Shown here piece after piece: positions 23,592 through 35,100 of a stretch of 64,000 nucleotides of DNA. The notes under the pieces were generated by a model. That model searched no databases and was not told where the DNA came from. It worked only from the letters and a program-made list of their open reading frames with translations. This stretch comes from Muricea muricata (Eukaryota > Cnidaria > Anthozoa > Malacalcyonacea > Plexauridae). The stretch spans positions 3,348,001 to 3,412,000 of the forward strand of contig OY979721.1 in the NCBI GenBank assembly GCA_963855995.1, given 5' to 3'. A program made the translations under genes and the position numbers. Every line of letters begins with the position of its first letter. Position 1 is the first letter of the stretch.

Positions 23592-24245
23592 ATGTTTTTA
23601 ACCAAAACATCTGAAAGACATTCAGTAAAACGTAGAACACACACTGGACACACAGCTCATGAATGTGATGTTTGTCACAAAAGATTTACATGTGCAAGTC
23701 ACTTGATGAGACATAAAAGAAAACACACCGGAGAGAAACCTTATGAATGTGATGTTTGTAATAAAAAATTTACACATGGAAGTAACTTGGTAGAACATAG
23801 AAGAACGCACACAGGAGAGAAACCTTATGAATGTGATGTTTGTAATAAAAAATTTACACAAGGAAGTAACTTGGTAAAACATAGAAAAACACACACTGGA
23901 GAGAAACTTTATGAATGTGATGTTTGTAACAAAAGATTTACACAGGCAAATAGCGTGGCAAGAAATAAAAGAACACACACAGGAGAGAAACCATATGAAT
24001 GTAATGTCTGTAACAAACAATTTAAATGTGCAAGTCACTTGGTAGTTCATAAAAGAAGACACACTGGAGAGAAACCTTATCAATGTGATGCTTGTAACAA
24101 AAGATTTACACAAGCAAGTTCCTTGAAAGTCCACAAAAGAAAACACACTGGAGAGAAACCTTATCAATGTGGTGTTTGTAGCAAACAATTCTCAACATCC
24201 AGTAATTTATCAAGACATAAATTGAAACATAGACTATCCAGATAG
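23592..24245 (+). CDS. poly-C2H2 zinc-finger protein A (C-terminal tail lost)
   Basis: Starts at ATG (MFLTKTSERHSVKRRTHTG). Seven fingers with [12 protein letters not shown] linkers follow. Finger 4 has N in place of the first histidine (ARNKRTH). After the last finger the frame differs from its relatives and stops at 24243-24245; the usual C-terminal extra finger is still present out of frame at about 24290-24379. Presumably a nuclear DNA-binding protein. Its target cannot be read from the sequence. A longer reading from an upstream non-ATG codon is open but crosses a likely intron. Confidence 0.75.
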   Translation: MFLTKTSERHSVKRRTHTGHTAHECDVCHKRFTCASHLMRHKRKHTGEKPYECDVCNKKFTHGSNLVEHRRTHTGEKPYECDVCNKKFTQGSNLVKHRKTHTGEKLYECDVCNKRFTQANSVARNKRTHTGEKPYECNVCNKQFKCASHLVVHKRRHTGEKPYQCDACNKRFTQASSLKVHKRKHTGEKPYQCGVCSKQFSTSSNLSRHKLKHRLSR

Positions 24246-24289
24246 TCTATGATTGAAAGTGCACAAGCAAAAACTCAATTTTAAGCAAA

Positions 24290-24379
24290 AACTCAATGGG
24301 TATTACATACATGTGTTGTGTTTGTGATCAAGAGTTTGAACTTGCAAGTGAACTTGAGAATCATATGACTGATCATTAG
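24290..24379 (+). pseudogene. detached C-terminal finger of gene A
   Basis: Encodes GITYMCCVCDQEFELASELENHMTDH-like sequence in pieces (CCVCDQEFE, ELENHMTDH) followed by a stop, matching the conserved tail of the other copies. Upstream changes including a CTATCCAGATAG hairpin separate it from the gene A frame. Confidence 0.8.
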
Positions 24380-24583
24380 AATATACTCCCTTGCAAAAAA
24401 ACAGACATTTGACTATATTGATTAACATTTGAAATTTTAGTTTGTTTTGATAACTAAAGCATGAAGGGTTGGGCATATTTTGTAATATGTTTTAGTAGAG
24501 TTTTCTTATATTATTGTATGATGTTCATAGGTTATAAAACATGATGATCACTGCAGTCTTCGAAATCCTTTAAAGTCTTTATC

Positions 24584-24961
24584 GGGAAATGTTACATCCC
24601 GGGCGGAGAGAGGTTTCAAATATAATAGGTTACATAAGCAGTATAAATTTAGTTTTTAACGGTAAACTTTCGATTCGCTGCACTAGCTCAGTGGTCTAGG
24701 TCGTGCGCTTTTGACCTGTTTGTTTCGGGTTCGAGCCTGGTTACGCGCTTTTCTTTTATACTTTTTTTTTCTTCTTAATTTTTTGAATACTTTTTTCTTA
24801 TATTCTTATATTTTTTCTTATTAAAACTATTCTCACTCACTATTCTCACTCACTGGGACTGTATCTACTTCACCAAATTTAGCTAAAGCGCGAGCCCGAA
24901 GGGCGAGTAAGGACTCGGCCCAGGCTGAGCCTCCCTCTCCACCCGGGATGTAATGCATCCC
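24584..24961. mobile_element. TIR element with internal tRNA-like Pol III boxes
   Basis: A 378-bp insertion. Exact 9-bp duplications GTCTTTATC flank it (24575-24583 and 24962-24970), and sister units in the array (for example near 46364) have the empty site. Termini are about 30-bp imperfect inverted repeats sharing TTACATCCCGGG. Inside, TAGCTCAGTGG (24684) and GGGTTCGAGCC (24727) match A and B boxes at tRNA spacing, but the arms do not fold into a proper tRNA. A 9-bp duplication suggests a Mutator-like or Merlin-like mobiliser. Confidence 0.85.
24684..24737 (+). promoter_or_regulatory. A-box and B-box like Pol III elements
   Basis: TAGCTCAGTGG and GGGTTCGAGCC are spaced as in a tRNA gene. 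The D and T arms pair poorly and no acceptor stem forms, so this is a tRNA relic or SINE head, not a functional tRNA gene. Confidence 0.6.
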
Positions 24962-25578
24962 GTCTTTATCAGGGGTCCTTTAGTGGGGGGGGGGGGGCAA
25001 TGGTCACAGGTACATTTAGGGTTCCCAACTGCCCCTAAAGCAATTTTGCAAGACATTGCAGATCAGTTTGCAGTAAAGTATATAATAATAAGTGTGTTAT
25101 CAAAAGTTTAACAAGATAATTTATAGCTAATTCAAAGGTTCTTTTTGATTAGATAAAATAAAAAATATTGCCATAGCCCTTTAATGCAAAGCATTCAGAG
25201 CTGCTAAGTCTTACATTGAAATTTGAATGTGTCTACTTTTTAATTACCCTGAAACAGGGGGGTCCTGACTTGCTAAAGCTTAGCCTGCACTCAGGTGGTG
25301 CTGCAAAGTTGTCATGGCTAGACCAGTGAAATGGGGTAGACACATAAAACCTCTTGAACCCAGGATATTTTCCAATACACTTTGTCATATGATTCTACTA
25401 ATAAAATAACATCAATTCATCATAAAAAATAGAACTGACCGCATACGTCATAAGTGAATGATTTAGAAGGACCCACTGGACCCAACGCACGTTTGTTCCT
25501 GATTGAAAAGTAAAATTTTAAGCTTTCAATACAAAAGTGGAATTTGAAAATTTGTCTTGTGAAGTGGAAGCATGGAAC

Positions 25579-25593
25579 ATGGCGCCATATTTG
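25579..25593 (+). promoter_or_regulatory. conserved YY1-like site, gene B
   Basis: ATGGCGCCATATTTG, the same position as in the other units. One base upstream is missing relative to them. Confidence 0.35.
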
Positions 25594-25714
25594 TTGTTTG
25601 AGAACTGAGGAAGGTAGTCATTTCGTTTGTAACTTTGTATGTGGAAATATCTGAGTGGTATTAGTCAAGTCGCGTGATATTTTCATAGAGAAGATTTCTA
25701 GTGAACTGGAGAAC

Positions 25715-26743
25715 ATGTTTTCAACTAAAACATCTGACAGGCATTCAGTAAAACGTAGAACACACACTGGACACACAGATCATGAATGTGATTTTTGTAA
25801 CAAACGATTTACACGTGCAAGTAACTTGGTAGTTCATAAAAGAACTCACACTGGAGTGAAACCTTTTGAATGTGATGTCTGTAAGAAAAGATTTGCACGT
25901 ACAAGTAACTTGGTAGTTCATAAAAGAAAACACACAGGAGAGAAACCTTATGAATGTGATGTTTGTAACAAAAGATTTACACAAGCAAACTCCTTGGTGG
26001 GACATAAAAGAATACACACTGGAGAGAAACCTTACGAATGTGATGTTTGTAATAAAAGATTTACACAAGCAACTAGCTTGATAGTTCATAAAAGACAACA
26101 CACTGGAGAGAAACCTTATGAATGTGATGTTTGTAATAAAAGATTTACACAAGCAAGTAGCTTGGTAGTCCATAAAAGACAACACACTGGAGAGAAACCT
26201 TATGAATGTGATGTTTGTAATAAAAAATTTACACAAACAAACTCCTTGGTGGGACATAAAAGAAGACACACTGGAGGGAAACCTTACGAATGTGATGTCT
26301 GTAACAAAAAATTTACACATGCAAACTCCTTGGTGAGACATAAAAGAAGACACACTGGAGAGAAACCTTATGAATGTGATGTCTGTAATAAAAAAATTAC
26401 ACAAGCAAACTCCTTGGTGAGACATAAAAGAAGATGCACTGGAGAGAAACCTTATGAGTGTGATGTTTGTGATAAAAGATTTAGACATGCAAGTCACTTA
26501 GTAGTCCATAAAAGAAAACACACTGGAGAGACACCCTATGAATGTGATCTTTGTAACAAACAATTCTCATCATCCAGTGATTTATCAAGACATAAAGATA
26601 AAGTACACAAGAAAAGCAAGGATTTTAGCCTCTCTATTGAACTCAAAAGCAAAAAACCAATGGGTATTACATACATGTGCTGTGTTTGTGATGAAGAGTT
26701 TGAAATTGCATGTGAACTTGAGAATCATATGACTGATCATTAG
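25715..26743 (+). CDS. poly-C2H2 zinc-finger protein B
   Basis: ATG start (MFSTKTSDRHSVKRRTHTG), 342 residues. Ten consecutive fingers in 28-residue steps with TGEKP-type linkers follow, then a spacer ([15 protein letters not shown]) and an eleventh C2H2 finger (CCVCDEEFE...HMTDH) just before the stop. Finger 8 is irregular: I replaces the core F, and C replaces the last H, giving C2HC. Helix residues at -1, 2, 3 and 6 differ among fingers, as expected of different base preferences. It is the longest intact member of the array. Confidence 0.9.
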   Translation: MFSTKTSDRHSVKRRTHTGHTDHECDFCNKRFTRASNLVVHKRTHTGVKPFECDVCKKRFARTSNLVVHKRKHTGEKPYECDVCNKRFTQANSLVGHKRIHTGEKPYECDVCNKRFTQATSLIVHKRQHTGEKPYECDVCNKRFTQASSLVVHKRQHTGEKPYECDVCNKKFTQTNSLVGHKRRHTGGKPYECDVCNKKFTHANSLVRHKRRHTGEKPYECDVCNKKITQANSLVRHKRRCTGEKPYECDVCDKRFRHASHLVVHKRKHTGETPYECDLCNKQFSSSSDLSRHKDKVHKKSKDFSLSIELKSKKPMGITYMCCVCDEEFEIACELENHMTDH

Positions 26744-27231
26744 AATATACTCCCTTAGAAAGAACAGACATTTGACTACATTGATTAACATTTGAAATTT
26801 TAGTTTGTTTTAATATGTAAAGCATGAAGGGTTGGGCATATTTTATAATACATTTTAGTTGATTTTTCTTATGTTATTGTATGATGTTTATAGATTATAA
26901 AACACGACTATCATTGGAGTCTTTGAAATACTTTGAAGTCTTTACCAGGGGTCATATAGTGGGGGGGGGGGGGGGGGCACAATAGTCACAAGCATATTCA
27001 GGGTTCCCAACTACCCCTAAAGCATATTTTGTAAGATATTGCAGATCATTTTACAGTAAAATACATAATATATTTACTATCTGGTAGCAGGCAGAGAAGA
27101 AATTTGTTCTTCAATATTTCAGAAACTAAGCATGTTATCAAAAATTTGAAAAGAGATTTTATAGCTAGTTCAAAGGTTCTTTTTGATAAGCTAAAATAAA
27201 AAATATTGCCATACCCCATCTGTCTACTTTT

Positions 27232-27646
27232 CAGCGTTGCCAACTAATTTCCTACAGATCCCAAGTAAGCTCCCTAAATATCCCCAGATTTCCTCGAAAA
27301 TCCCAAAATTCGTACTTTCATTCTCATGTTCCCAGTCTCTGTGGAATGTAGGCCTCAGGCCTTTTATTGGGTGTTCTGTGCCAGACGCTTTTGCTTTTGA
27401 GAGCCTTACAAAACGAAATTTTGTTAAACATGCAGGTTAATAGGGCTTAAATACGAGTGCATGAACTGTTTATTTTAACAAAATCGTTTGTTAACTAGCC
27501 AATTTCACCAAAAACTTGATTACTAAATTTAGAACTTGGAATTCTGAAAAATCTTTAAAAATCCCGAGATTGAGTTTTTAAAAACATCGCAACTGATTTA
27601 AAAAATCCCGAGATCTCAGGATAAAATCCCAGACTTGGGAACACTG
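27232..27646. mobile_element. non-autonomous hAT element
   Basis: Ends CAGCGTTGCCAA and TTGGGAACACTG are inverted. The 8-bp flanks CTACTTTT and CTACTTTG are a nearly perfect duplication, and sister units show the unoccupied sequence CTACTTTTTAATTACC. Length 415 bp, no transposase. The right end of the same insertion survives upstream of gene A (to 23298). Confidence 0.85.
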
Positions 27647-27826
27647 CTACTTTGTAATTACCCTCAACCAGGGGTGGGGGGGGGGGTTGCTGCCAAGTTG
27701 TCATGGCTAGACACAGAAAACCTCTTAACCCAGGGTATTTTCTAAATAATACACTTTGTCATATCATTCTACTAATAAAATAACTGCTGCCAAGTAGGGG
27801 GTGCTGCCAAGTTGTCATGGCCAGAC

Positions 27827-27958
27827 CAAAGTATAGGGAATGGACGGTAGGGCCACTCTATCGAAGTTTGTGTGCCCACGGATACCGCATTATGCATCTC
27901 ATCACCATTATGCCAGCCAGTCAATTGCATTTTCTGGCCAATAAAAACGCTATACTGT
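27827..27958. mobile_element. small hAT-like MITE, copy 1 (internally shorter)
   Basis: Left end CAAAGTATAGGGAATGGAC is intact; the right TIR is mostly lost (ends CTATACTGT). Flanked by GGCCAGAC and GCCTAGAC, a diverged 8-bp duplication. It sits 30 bp from the BEL/Pao LTR in exactly the same place as copy 2 at 39235. Confidence 0.7.
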
Positions 27959-27987
27959 GCCTAGACACAGAAAACCTCTTAACCCAG

Positions 27988-28211
27988 TATACGAAAGTTG
28001 TCCCCGATATAACTCTGCGCGAACTTTTAATATTTGTAAAAATAAAATATATATTTAAAACCAAAACCTACAAAATTCGCTTTTCTCCGTTCACTGTTTT
28101 TATCCCAATAACAATAACAACCCCATTATCCCATATAAGGTCATAACCCTTTATGGCTATTTTTAGCTCTTAATTAAAACTTACGTTATCGTTCCGAGAG
28201 TTCATCACACA
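27988..28211 (-). repeat. BEL copy 1, 3' LTR
   Basis: Minus strand begins TGTGTGATGAAC right after a purine tract AGAGGAG (28212-28218), the likely polypurine tract. The same 224-bp unit is at 39458-39681. Partial copies are at the other ends of both elements. Confidence 0.8.
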
Positions 28212-28395
28212 CTCCTCTAACAAATTTAAACGAATTACTAATTTTTACCACAGTTCTACTCTAACAGTTGATGCTTCTTACTCGTCCTGCAATTGTTCTT
28301 TAGTATTCTCTTTAGCGATCTTAGCTGCTATAATTCTTTCTGGTCTTTTCGCTATCTCACCAAAATTTTCTTTAGTACTTGCGTTGTGATTTTCT

Positions 28396-29528
28396 TTATC
28401 TTCCTTTAGCACACTTCTTATTTCTAATGGACATACTAGTTGAGTAGTTACCCTTATGAAGAATAGTTAAGTAGTTACCCTCATGAAGAATAATTACTCC
28501 TCTAACAAGACCGTCTTTTTCTTTCACGTGTTTAACCACTTTTCCTTTCATCCAGCGTCCTTTGTTCTTTTCCTCTCCAACTATTAGTACGATCTCGCCA
28601 ATTTCTGGCACTGGTGATGTGTTCTTATTTACACGATGGTATTCCATTAGCCTATGAATGTATTTATTTTGCTATCTTGACCATACATGGTGTCTCGCAG
28701 GAGTTAGTCGTTTGTTCAATCTGCTTACTTCATTATCTTCCCTTTCCTCTAATTCTCCCAACACATAGGAATCCGGTCCCAGGAGAATTGTGTTAGGAGT
28801 TACGATTTGCTCTTCTTCTTGGCCGCTTTCTACGTATGTAAGTGGGCGATTATTTTGATGGCGATCGATATCTAATATTGCTGTCTCCAGTTGGTCATAA
28901 AACAGATGTGTCTTCCCTAATGTCTTATAAAGTGTTGTTTTGATTTCTTTAATCAATCGCTGATAGAGTCCTTCCCACCATGGAGACTTGGCCAAGTTAA
29001 ATGTCCAATTTATATCTTGACTAGCCAAGTATCGTGTAGACGTTCACTTCTTCTGATTAGCTTTATCCATTTCGCAGTCGCTATAAACGTAGTGGCGTTA
29101 TCCGACATGATTCGTCTTGGTCTCGTTTTTCTAGTGACAAATGAGTTCAATTTTGCTTGAAACCTTCAGCTGTCTGCGATTTTGCCAGTTCCAAATTAAC
29201 CGCTTGCGATGTGGCGCACGTAAATATAATTACGTAAGATGTTTCCATCTTCTTTCTTCGTCACCATGTAAATAAGTGGACCTGCGAAGTCCACCCCTGT
29301 AACTTCAAACGGTCTTACTGGATTTCTACGAAATACGGGTAGCTGAGACGTAGCTGTAGCGGTAAACGGTTTTGCTGAGAACACTTTACAAACGTTACAG
29401 TTTCGAATCAGTTTTTTAACCTTTGCTCTAAATTGCGGTATCCACCAATTTTCTCGTATAAACGCCATCGCGCTTGCTACTCCAAAATGCATCGTCTTCT
29501 CATGAGAATGTTGAATTAGTTTCTCCAC
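28396..29528 (-). pseudogene. BEL copy 1 integrase and C-terminal DUF5641-like domain
   Basis: The first part (29528 to 29196) has the zinc-binding H..H..C-x2-C ([17 protein letters not shown]) and GVDFAGPL of the BEL integrase core. The next piece (29028 to 28672) has SPWWEGLYQRLIKEIK, containing the catalytic-region glutamate, and NNRPLTYVE. The last (28647 to 28396) has [10 protein letters not shown] and RWMKGKVV, the BEL C-terminal domain. Frame breaks near 29040-29190 and 28650 disrupt it. Confidence 0.85.
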
Positions 29529-29622
29529 GAACTTTCCTCCGTTTAATTAGGTAAATTGGTCGATACTAAGAAATTCTTCCTTCGAATTTCAACACGTCCG
29601 TGTTCTCATCTCGGACAAATTT

Positions 29623-31741
29623 TTATCTTGCACTGTCCAACATTTGGAGTGTTTCAACTTGCACTCTCTTTACCCAGCAATTTTTTGCGTTTTCAATTTC
29701 TTCTGTTTGGAGCGGACTTTTCACTCGTTTCAACTTTTGTATCTTTACCAGACAGTTGTGTTTAAATCTCAAACACCAGGTCGTAACTCGTAATGTTTTC
29801 CAGTACGAGCTTCTTTCTAGCAACCAATCGCATTCATCTACTTCTTTCTGTGCCACCTGGAACACTACTTCTCGGTGCAGTTAAGATTTGGTTTTTCTGA
29901 CTGTTTCTCTTCGTCAAAAAGCCAATTTGGACCATGAAATCCATTACCTTCCATTCGATCGATGCTCGTTCCCCAACTGCCCAGATCTGCTACGTTTCCT
30001 TTCGATGGTCAATACTTCCACTTGATATTAAGATCACTCGTTATAGACGCCATTTTCTTAACTCGGTTGGCCACAAATGGTAATTTCCATGATTTGGCTG
30101 GATTCAATATCCAAAATAATGCTACGATGCTGTCCATTCACACTGTCACCGAAACGATGGGTAATTGTTTCAATGCTTGACACACGTTCTTCGCCATATT
30201 TGCAGCCGTTTGGCCACTAATCAACTCCTATCAACTCCTATCTTGGGATCAACGTGTTTGTCTTAGAGATTCTCGCTTTTGCTGTTAACAAACCTTTCAC
30301 TGTTTCCATGGAATGATCAACAACTATGGTTGCACATGAGCACGCAAGAGCGCTTGTAACTGCGAAGATATGAAGATGGATTTCTTTGATCTTTCGAACA
30401 TCCTTTGTGATGCTTCTTGGAATTTTAACATTTCGTAACTGTTTTGTCCATTTCAACCAGTCGTGTTTCAAAGGTTGCGAGACATCAGCATCCCAACTCT
30501 TAGTTTCGCCGCAAGCTTCACGAGAAAATTCTTTTTACTTCCGCCATCGTTGGTGAAACTATGCCCAACGCCTCATAAATCTTTCCGAGATGACTTACAA
30601 TGGACTTTTTCGTGACCTTCGTCCCTTGTGGATATTCAGCAACCGAGATATACATTTCGTCTTCTTTCTTGTCCCATGTAAGACCAAGAACCTTTGACGC
30701 CTTGGGTATGTCCTCGCTCTCAAAGGCTTCCACATTAGATTTCCACTTATGTAAAGGTAGTTTGGCACTTTCCAAGACCTCTGTAGCCTCTAATTTGAAC
30801 TTCTCTAGCTCCGATACATCACTGTCAATTTGCATCATGTTGTCAACGTATGTGTTATCTTTCAAAGCTTGTACCGTGTCTTGGACGTCTGTTGGTTGAA
30901 GGTCTAAGTGATGCTGAACTGTCGCTCCAAGCATAAATGGACTTGACTGGACTCCAACGGGAATTCTAATAAAGCGAAAGTGTTATTCGATTCCATTGAT
31001 ATCAAACAAAAATCTAAACGCGTCACGATCTTCTTCTTTCAATCCGATTTGCAGGAAAGCCTTTTGTATATCTGCGAGAATCAGTTGTGGGGCCATTCGT
31101 GCTCGTATCAAAATATCCCAAAGTAATGGTTGGAGTGGCGGACCGGTAAACATGCAATCATTAACGCTGTTGGTATTTAGGGGTGGCTTCGCGCTGGCGT
31201 CAAACACAATTCTTACTTTTGTACTTGTCGCTTCATCTCTAACAACAGGCTTGAGGGGCATACAGTATACTCTTTCTCCGGTTGGTTCTTCTGGTGCAGT
31301 TTCTATGATCTCCAACTCCAATCGCTTCTCGATAATCTCTTCGTAGTCTTTCTTTATCTTTTCATCCCGTTCAATCTTCTTGCATACGTTAACTAATCGC
31401 TTTCGACTTGGCTCTAGATTGCTGCTTGGTAAATGTTGTCCTGGAATCCATGGTACATTAACCTCATGTCTACCGTCCTCAGACCGAGCAATGTTTTCTT
31501 TAAACTCCTTACAAACGTCCAATTGATCGTTTTCTCCTCTGTCTTCAACTCCGAGTATATCTAGTGTGTACAATTTCTCGTAGTCGCTTGACTCTCTGGT
31601 AAACATACATGTATTAGTTGCAATGTCTCCACCATGAATAAGCCAACCAAATGAGGTGCCTTCAACAATGGAGTCTCCGTCATTCCCTTTACAAATCTCT
31701 TCAGTCTTTATCTTGCAGAAGGTGCTTTCCCCCAAGATCAT
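29623..31741 (-). pseudogene. BEL copy 1 reverse transcriptase and RNase H
   Basis: The upstream piece (31741 to 30983) contains RIVFDASAKP and LILADIQKAFLQI, the first RT aspartate motif. The next (30934 to 30518) contains TYVDNMM, where the usual YVDD active site has D to N. RNase H-like remnants follow (SKTNTLIPR and upstream of 30471). At least two frameshifts and the YVDN change make it inactive. Confidence 0.85.
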
Positions 31742-31750
31742 ATGTATAGG

Positions 31751-32380
31751 TGCTACGAGTCGGTCTTGACTATTTTGATTTGGCTACGCTTTAGGTTCAA
31801 TTTAATCGTAACAAAGAATTGTGAAACCAATTACTTTCCAACAAACTATTTACTTCGTTAATTCCAACTACTTGTATGAATTATATTATTGTCTTTATGA
31901 ATTTACCTCTAACAGTTCAACGGTTTAGTTATCTCTTTATCTGCTACTGAGCACAACTCTACAATCCTTGACAATTCTTTATTCTTTGTGTTTCTGGTCG
32001 TTAAATTAACTTGGCTTCGTACTTTCTGTATCTATGTCTTCTTGGTCGCGGCGATGCTATTGGATTCAGGCTATCGCCTTATGAATAATGCATGAATTGC
32101 CTAATTCTGCTCAGGCTTTTATATAATTTGGTACGGGAAGAAACTACAAACCATGACTTGTTTCCCCTACGTAATATAGTACGTTAAAGCGAGTTCCAGC
32201 AATGCAGTTGACCAACGCAATCTCATATCCGTCCGAGTCATGTCCGCTACGTTGGTTTGTGGTACGAGGCAATTACGTTAATCGCAAAAACTATTTGCTT
32301 ACTCACGCATGTAAGCTATGAGAAATAATAAACTAAATATACTGGTATAATAGAACCTATGCTATAATCGTCATGTAACA
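31751..32380. mobile_element. probable solo LTR inside BEL copy 1
   Basis: A 630-bp insertion that starts TGCTACGAG and ends GTAACA, with 4-bp TAGG on both sides (31747-31750, 32381-32384). BEL copy 2 at 43090 has the empty site (TATAGGATATTC). TG...CA ends plus a short duplication fit a solo LTR of another LTR family. No coding frame. Confidence 0.65.
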
Positions 32381-32519
32381 TAGGATATTCACCACTTGTC
32401 GGCATGTAAAACCTCTTATCCTTCGTATGATCGTAACTCAATTTAAGTTTGTTAATGTCTGGTCTTTTGACTGTTGTAAAATCTTGCATTGCTGATCTCT
32501 TTTAATTTTTGTCGTGCTG

Positions 32520-32660
32520 GCGATACTTGGAGTTTCTAGATCGCATCCTTGGAAATAAAATTCATTTCCGAGCCAGTGTCAAGAAAACCCAAAAAACTTC
32601 TCCTTGAACTTTAACTGGAATTATCGAGGGCAAGGTAACTTCTTCGTTTGCGTTTGAATA
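32520..32660 (-). pseudogene. BEL copy 1 aspartic protease remnant
   Basis: Minus strand encodes IIPVKVQGEVFW and, after a one-base shift, DTGSEMNF, the aspartic protease active-site motif of BEL elements. The frame is broken around the motif. Confidence 0.65.
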
Positions 32661-32710
32661 ATCTGTAAGAACTGGGTCACCGTTCTTTGGGTCTTTAGGA
32701 TTTTGCAGAC

Positions 32711-32913
32711 CAGTGGCGGATCTAACGTAGGTCAAAATAAATTACTACAGCTCATTCTTGGATATATTTACATTTTAAAACACCTTCAAAGCAATTTCAT
32801 TAGTAAGATTTTATTCTTTGGAAATTCATAACGAATGACATTGTTATAAACTTATTTTGAATTCAAAATTGGGCTCCTATAATCTATTTTGACCTACGCT
32901 GGATACGCCACTG
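32711..32913. mobile_element. hAT MITE inside BEL copy 1
   Basis: 203 bp. Ends CAGTGGCGGATC and GGATACGCCACTG are inverted, as are GTAGGTCAAAATA and TATTTTGACCTAC. The 8-bp flanks are TTGCAGAC and ATGCAGAC; BEL copy 2 has the single site ATGCAGAC near 43794. The ends resemble those of the 3.1-kb hAT at 19700, so that family could have mobilised it. Confidence 0.9.
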
Positions 32914-32919
32914 ATGCAG

Positions 32920-35065
32920 ACTGGTATGATGTTTCTCTCCACAGTGATGGCAACCTCATCTACGACAATGTCTTGCCCTGTGTCCTCGGCTACCACAATT
33001 GAAACATAACTTGTTTTCACTAAAGTAAGTCTTGCTTTAAGCTCCAGCGTTCGGATTTACAAAATATACAACAAGGGGACTTTTTACCTTTATTGTGCTC
33101 ATTATCTTTTCTCTGTGCAAACAAACTGTTTTCTCTTTTTCATCTCGGGTCACTTGTTTGCTTAGTATTACTGTCCTCGACCTTGTTTCTTCTTAACCAC
33201 TTCTGCAGAGTATCGATTAAATTACCCATTTTTCACTCTCTCCAGTCATCGTTGATTCTTATTAAATCTGGTTTTACATGAGACAGCGTTTTAAAGTGCA
33301 CATCACAAAAATTCACCACTTCATTAATATGGGCATTTACCACCAATTTCGTTCGACCATATTCCCTTTTGAGGCGTTCCCATGCAGTTGTGTAACCGGT
33401 TGAGCTTGGCTTGAGATTTGAATTTTTTTTCTCTTACATTCCCACTGACATTTCCTTTTCTTCATCACTGATAGGCTTAGCGTCAACTTGCGTAACAAAC
33501 ATGTTTTCAAACCACACCTAATCTGCTACTGTCCCATTAAATGGCGATATTTTCAACTTGGGAAGTTTAGCTTGAGTTGTTCTTGCTGCCTTCTCCATTT
33601 CAGGCATTTTCTCCGTAAGTTTAAGCTAAGCTTGCATTTTTTCTTCAAGAATTTCTCTCTCTTGCCGTCGAATTATTTTTCTATCCCGGTCTTCTTTGAT
33701 ACGCTCAGTGAACTCAAAAAAGACTGGAACGATAACTTGGCCGCCATCTTTGAAGCCAAATTGAAGGCCGCCATGAAGGCCAAGCCACCAAAATATGACC
33801 TATTTTCAAAAACTCTTTTCGACCCTTTAACTTTGTGTTTTAGAGCCAGTTAGGTGCTAAATATTTTCTAGGTACATTGAAATTTCATGTACTTCAACTT
33901 TCTACGACGTCGAGAAAGATTTTAAAATATTTTTTGGCTGCTAAAAACGAAAAACAGTTTCGGCGAAAACTTTGTCACGAAATATCTTTTCTAAACAACT
34001 GATACCTTTCGAGTTTTAACAGTTACATAGAAGAGGCTGCCAAGAACTATCCGCAACCGAAGTTTAAAGCTTTAAAACTAATGCTATCTGACGAAAAATA
34101 TAAGTTTTATACGTATTTTTAAATCAACCATACAAATACACCACTTTGAAAACCTCGATTTACTCACGTTTTAGAAGGGCTACAGCAAAGACTAAAAGCT
34201 CAAAATAAACAGCGATACCTGGAATTTAGCACAAGATAAGTTTTGGAAGTGTTGAAATGTTTTAAAGCAATATATTCTTGAGTTGAAGAGCGTAGTTTGC
34301 TTCGTAGTTTGCTTCGGCACGTTGAAACTTTCGTCATTTTCCAGAGTAAAAAACTGATAGCCTTCAATTTTTTCCGTAACTAAGTGTAGAGCAGTCAGGA
34401 CTATCCAGAAAACCAGGATCGAATCTTTAAAATTGAAGTCTTGTGATGAAAATTCTCATTTTTCATGTATATTTTCGCTCAAAAACAAACTTTTCACTCC
34501 TCGTAACTTTCCCCAGTCCTTTCGAACAAGCCATTTTCGCCGCGCGGTTCCCGCCTTTTGCTTCAAATTTGGCTTCATCCGATCATAGGACGAAAACATA
34601 GGAGTTATCGTTCCAGTTGTATTAGAGTTCACTGGATACGCTTCGCTTCTTGCTTCCTGTTCTCTTTTTCTGCGGTTATTCTCTCTTGTCCTTTATCCAA
34701 AAAAACAGATAATTTATTCATCTCTCTTACCAAAGGCATGTATTTCTCTCTCACATCTTTACTCCACTGTCAAATCGCTCGAGGTGTATCTTTCCCATGC
34801 TCAATTTTTATCGCTTGAGCCGACGATACAAGCTAGTAAATTTCATCTAAAATTGCCTTTGCACGCTTGTTCAATATTCCAATTTCTCTCCAATCGTCAT
34901 TTTCGATTAGCTCGTCCGTTTCCTCCAAGCAATATTTTAGTTTCGATCTCTTTGTCGATTTTCAATTTGCTGCTCGCTAGTATTAACGCCCAGTTGTTCC
35001 GTTTGTTGACGTTGTTGCAATTCTGTGTCGCTCATTTTAATAATTCTCGCTCACTGTCGTATTAA
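32920..35065 (-). pseudogene. BEL copy 1 gag, interrupted
   Basis: Minus strand remnants include LPKLKIS-type gag sequence near 33560, and two zinc-knuckle motifs near 32940-33000 (CFNCGSRGHRARHC, then HHCGEKHHTSL after a stop). The frame is broken by stops and by the 929-bp hAT insertion at 33706-34634. Confidence 0.7.
33706..34634. mobile_element. non-autonomous hAT element in BEL copy 1 gag
   Basis: 929 bp with inverted ends CAGTGAACTC and GAGTTCACTG, further pairing through ACTGGAACGATAACT, and exact 8-bp duplications GATACGCT (33698-33705, 34635-34642). BEL copy 2 carries the unoccupied site (GATACGTTTCGC near 44652). No transposase frame inside. A fragment of the family is at 2616. Confidence 0.95.
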
Positions 35066-35100
35066 TCGTTCGATTCTCCTGTAATATCCCTTTTCACATC

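Noticed and set aside
23439..23592. A spliced N-terminal extension of the zinc-finger genes (MESWRHICC joined to EKIFSKLENMF)
   Set aside because: It works in units D and F, but the ATG or frame is lost in B, C and E and the acceptor is changed in A. The leader is more likely untranslated.
23622..24188. Long minus-strand open frames opposite every zinc-finger gene (also 25745-26497, 47172-47468 and others)
   Set aside because: They are antisense shadows created by the regular 84-bp finger repeat. The repeated FLSSVxSFM pattern simply mirrors HTGEKPYE codons.
24684..24748. A functional tRNA gene
   Set aside because: Only the A and B boxes match. The acceptor, D and T stems do not pair properly, and it lies inside a TIR element.
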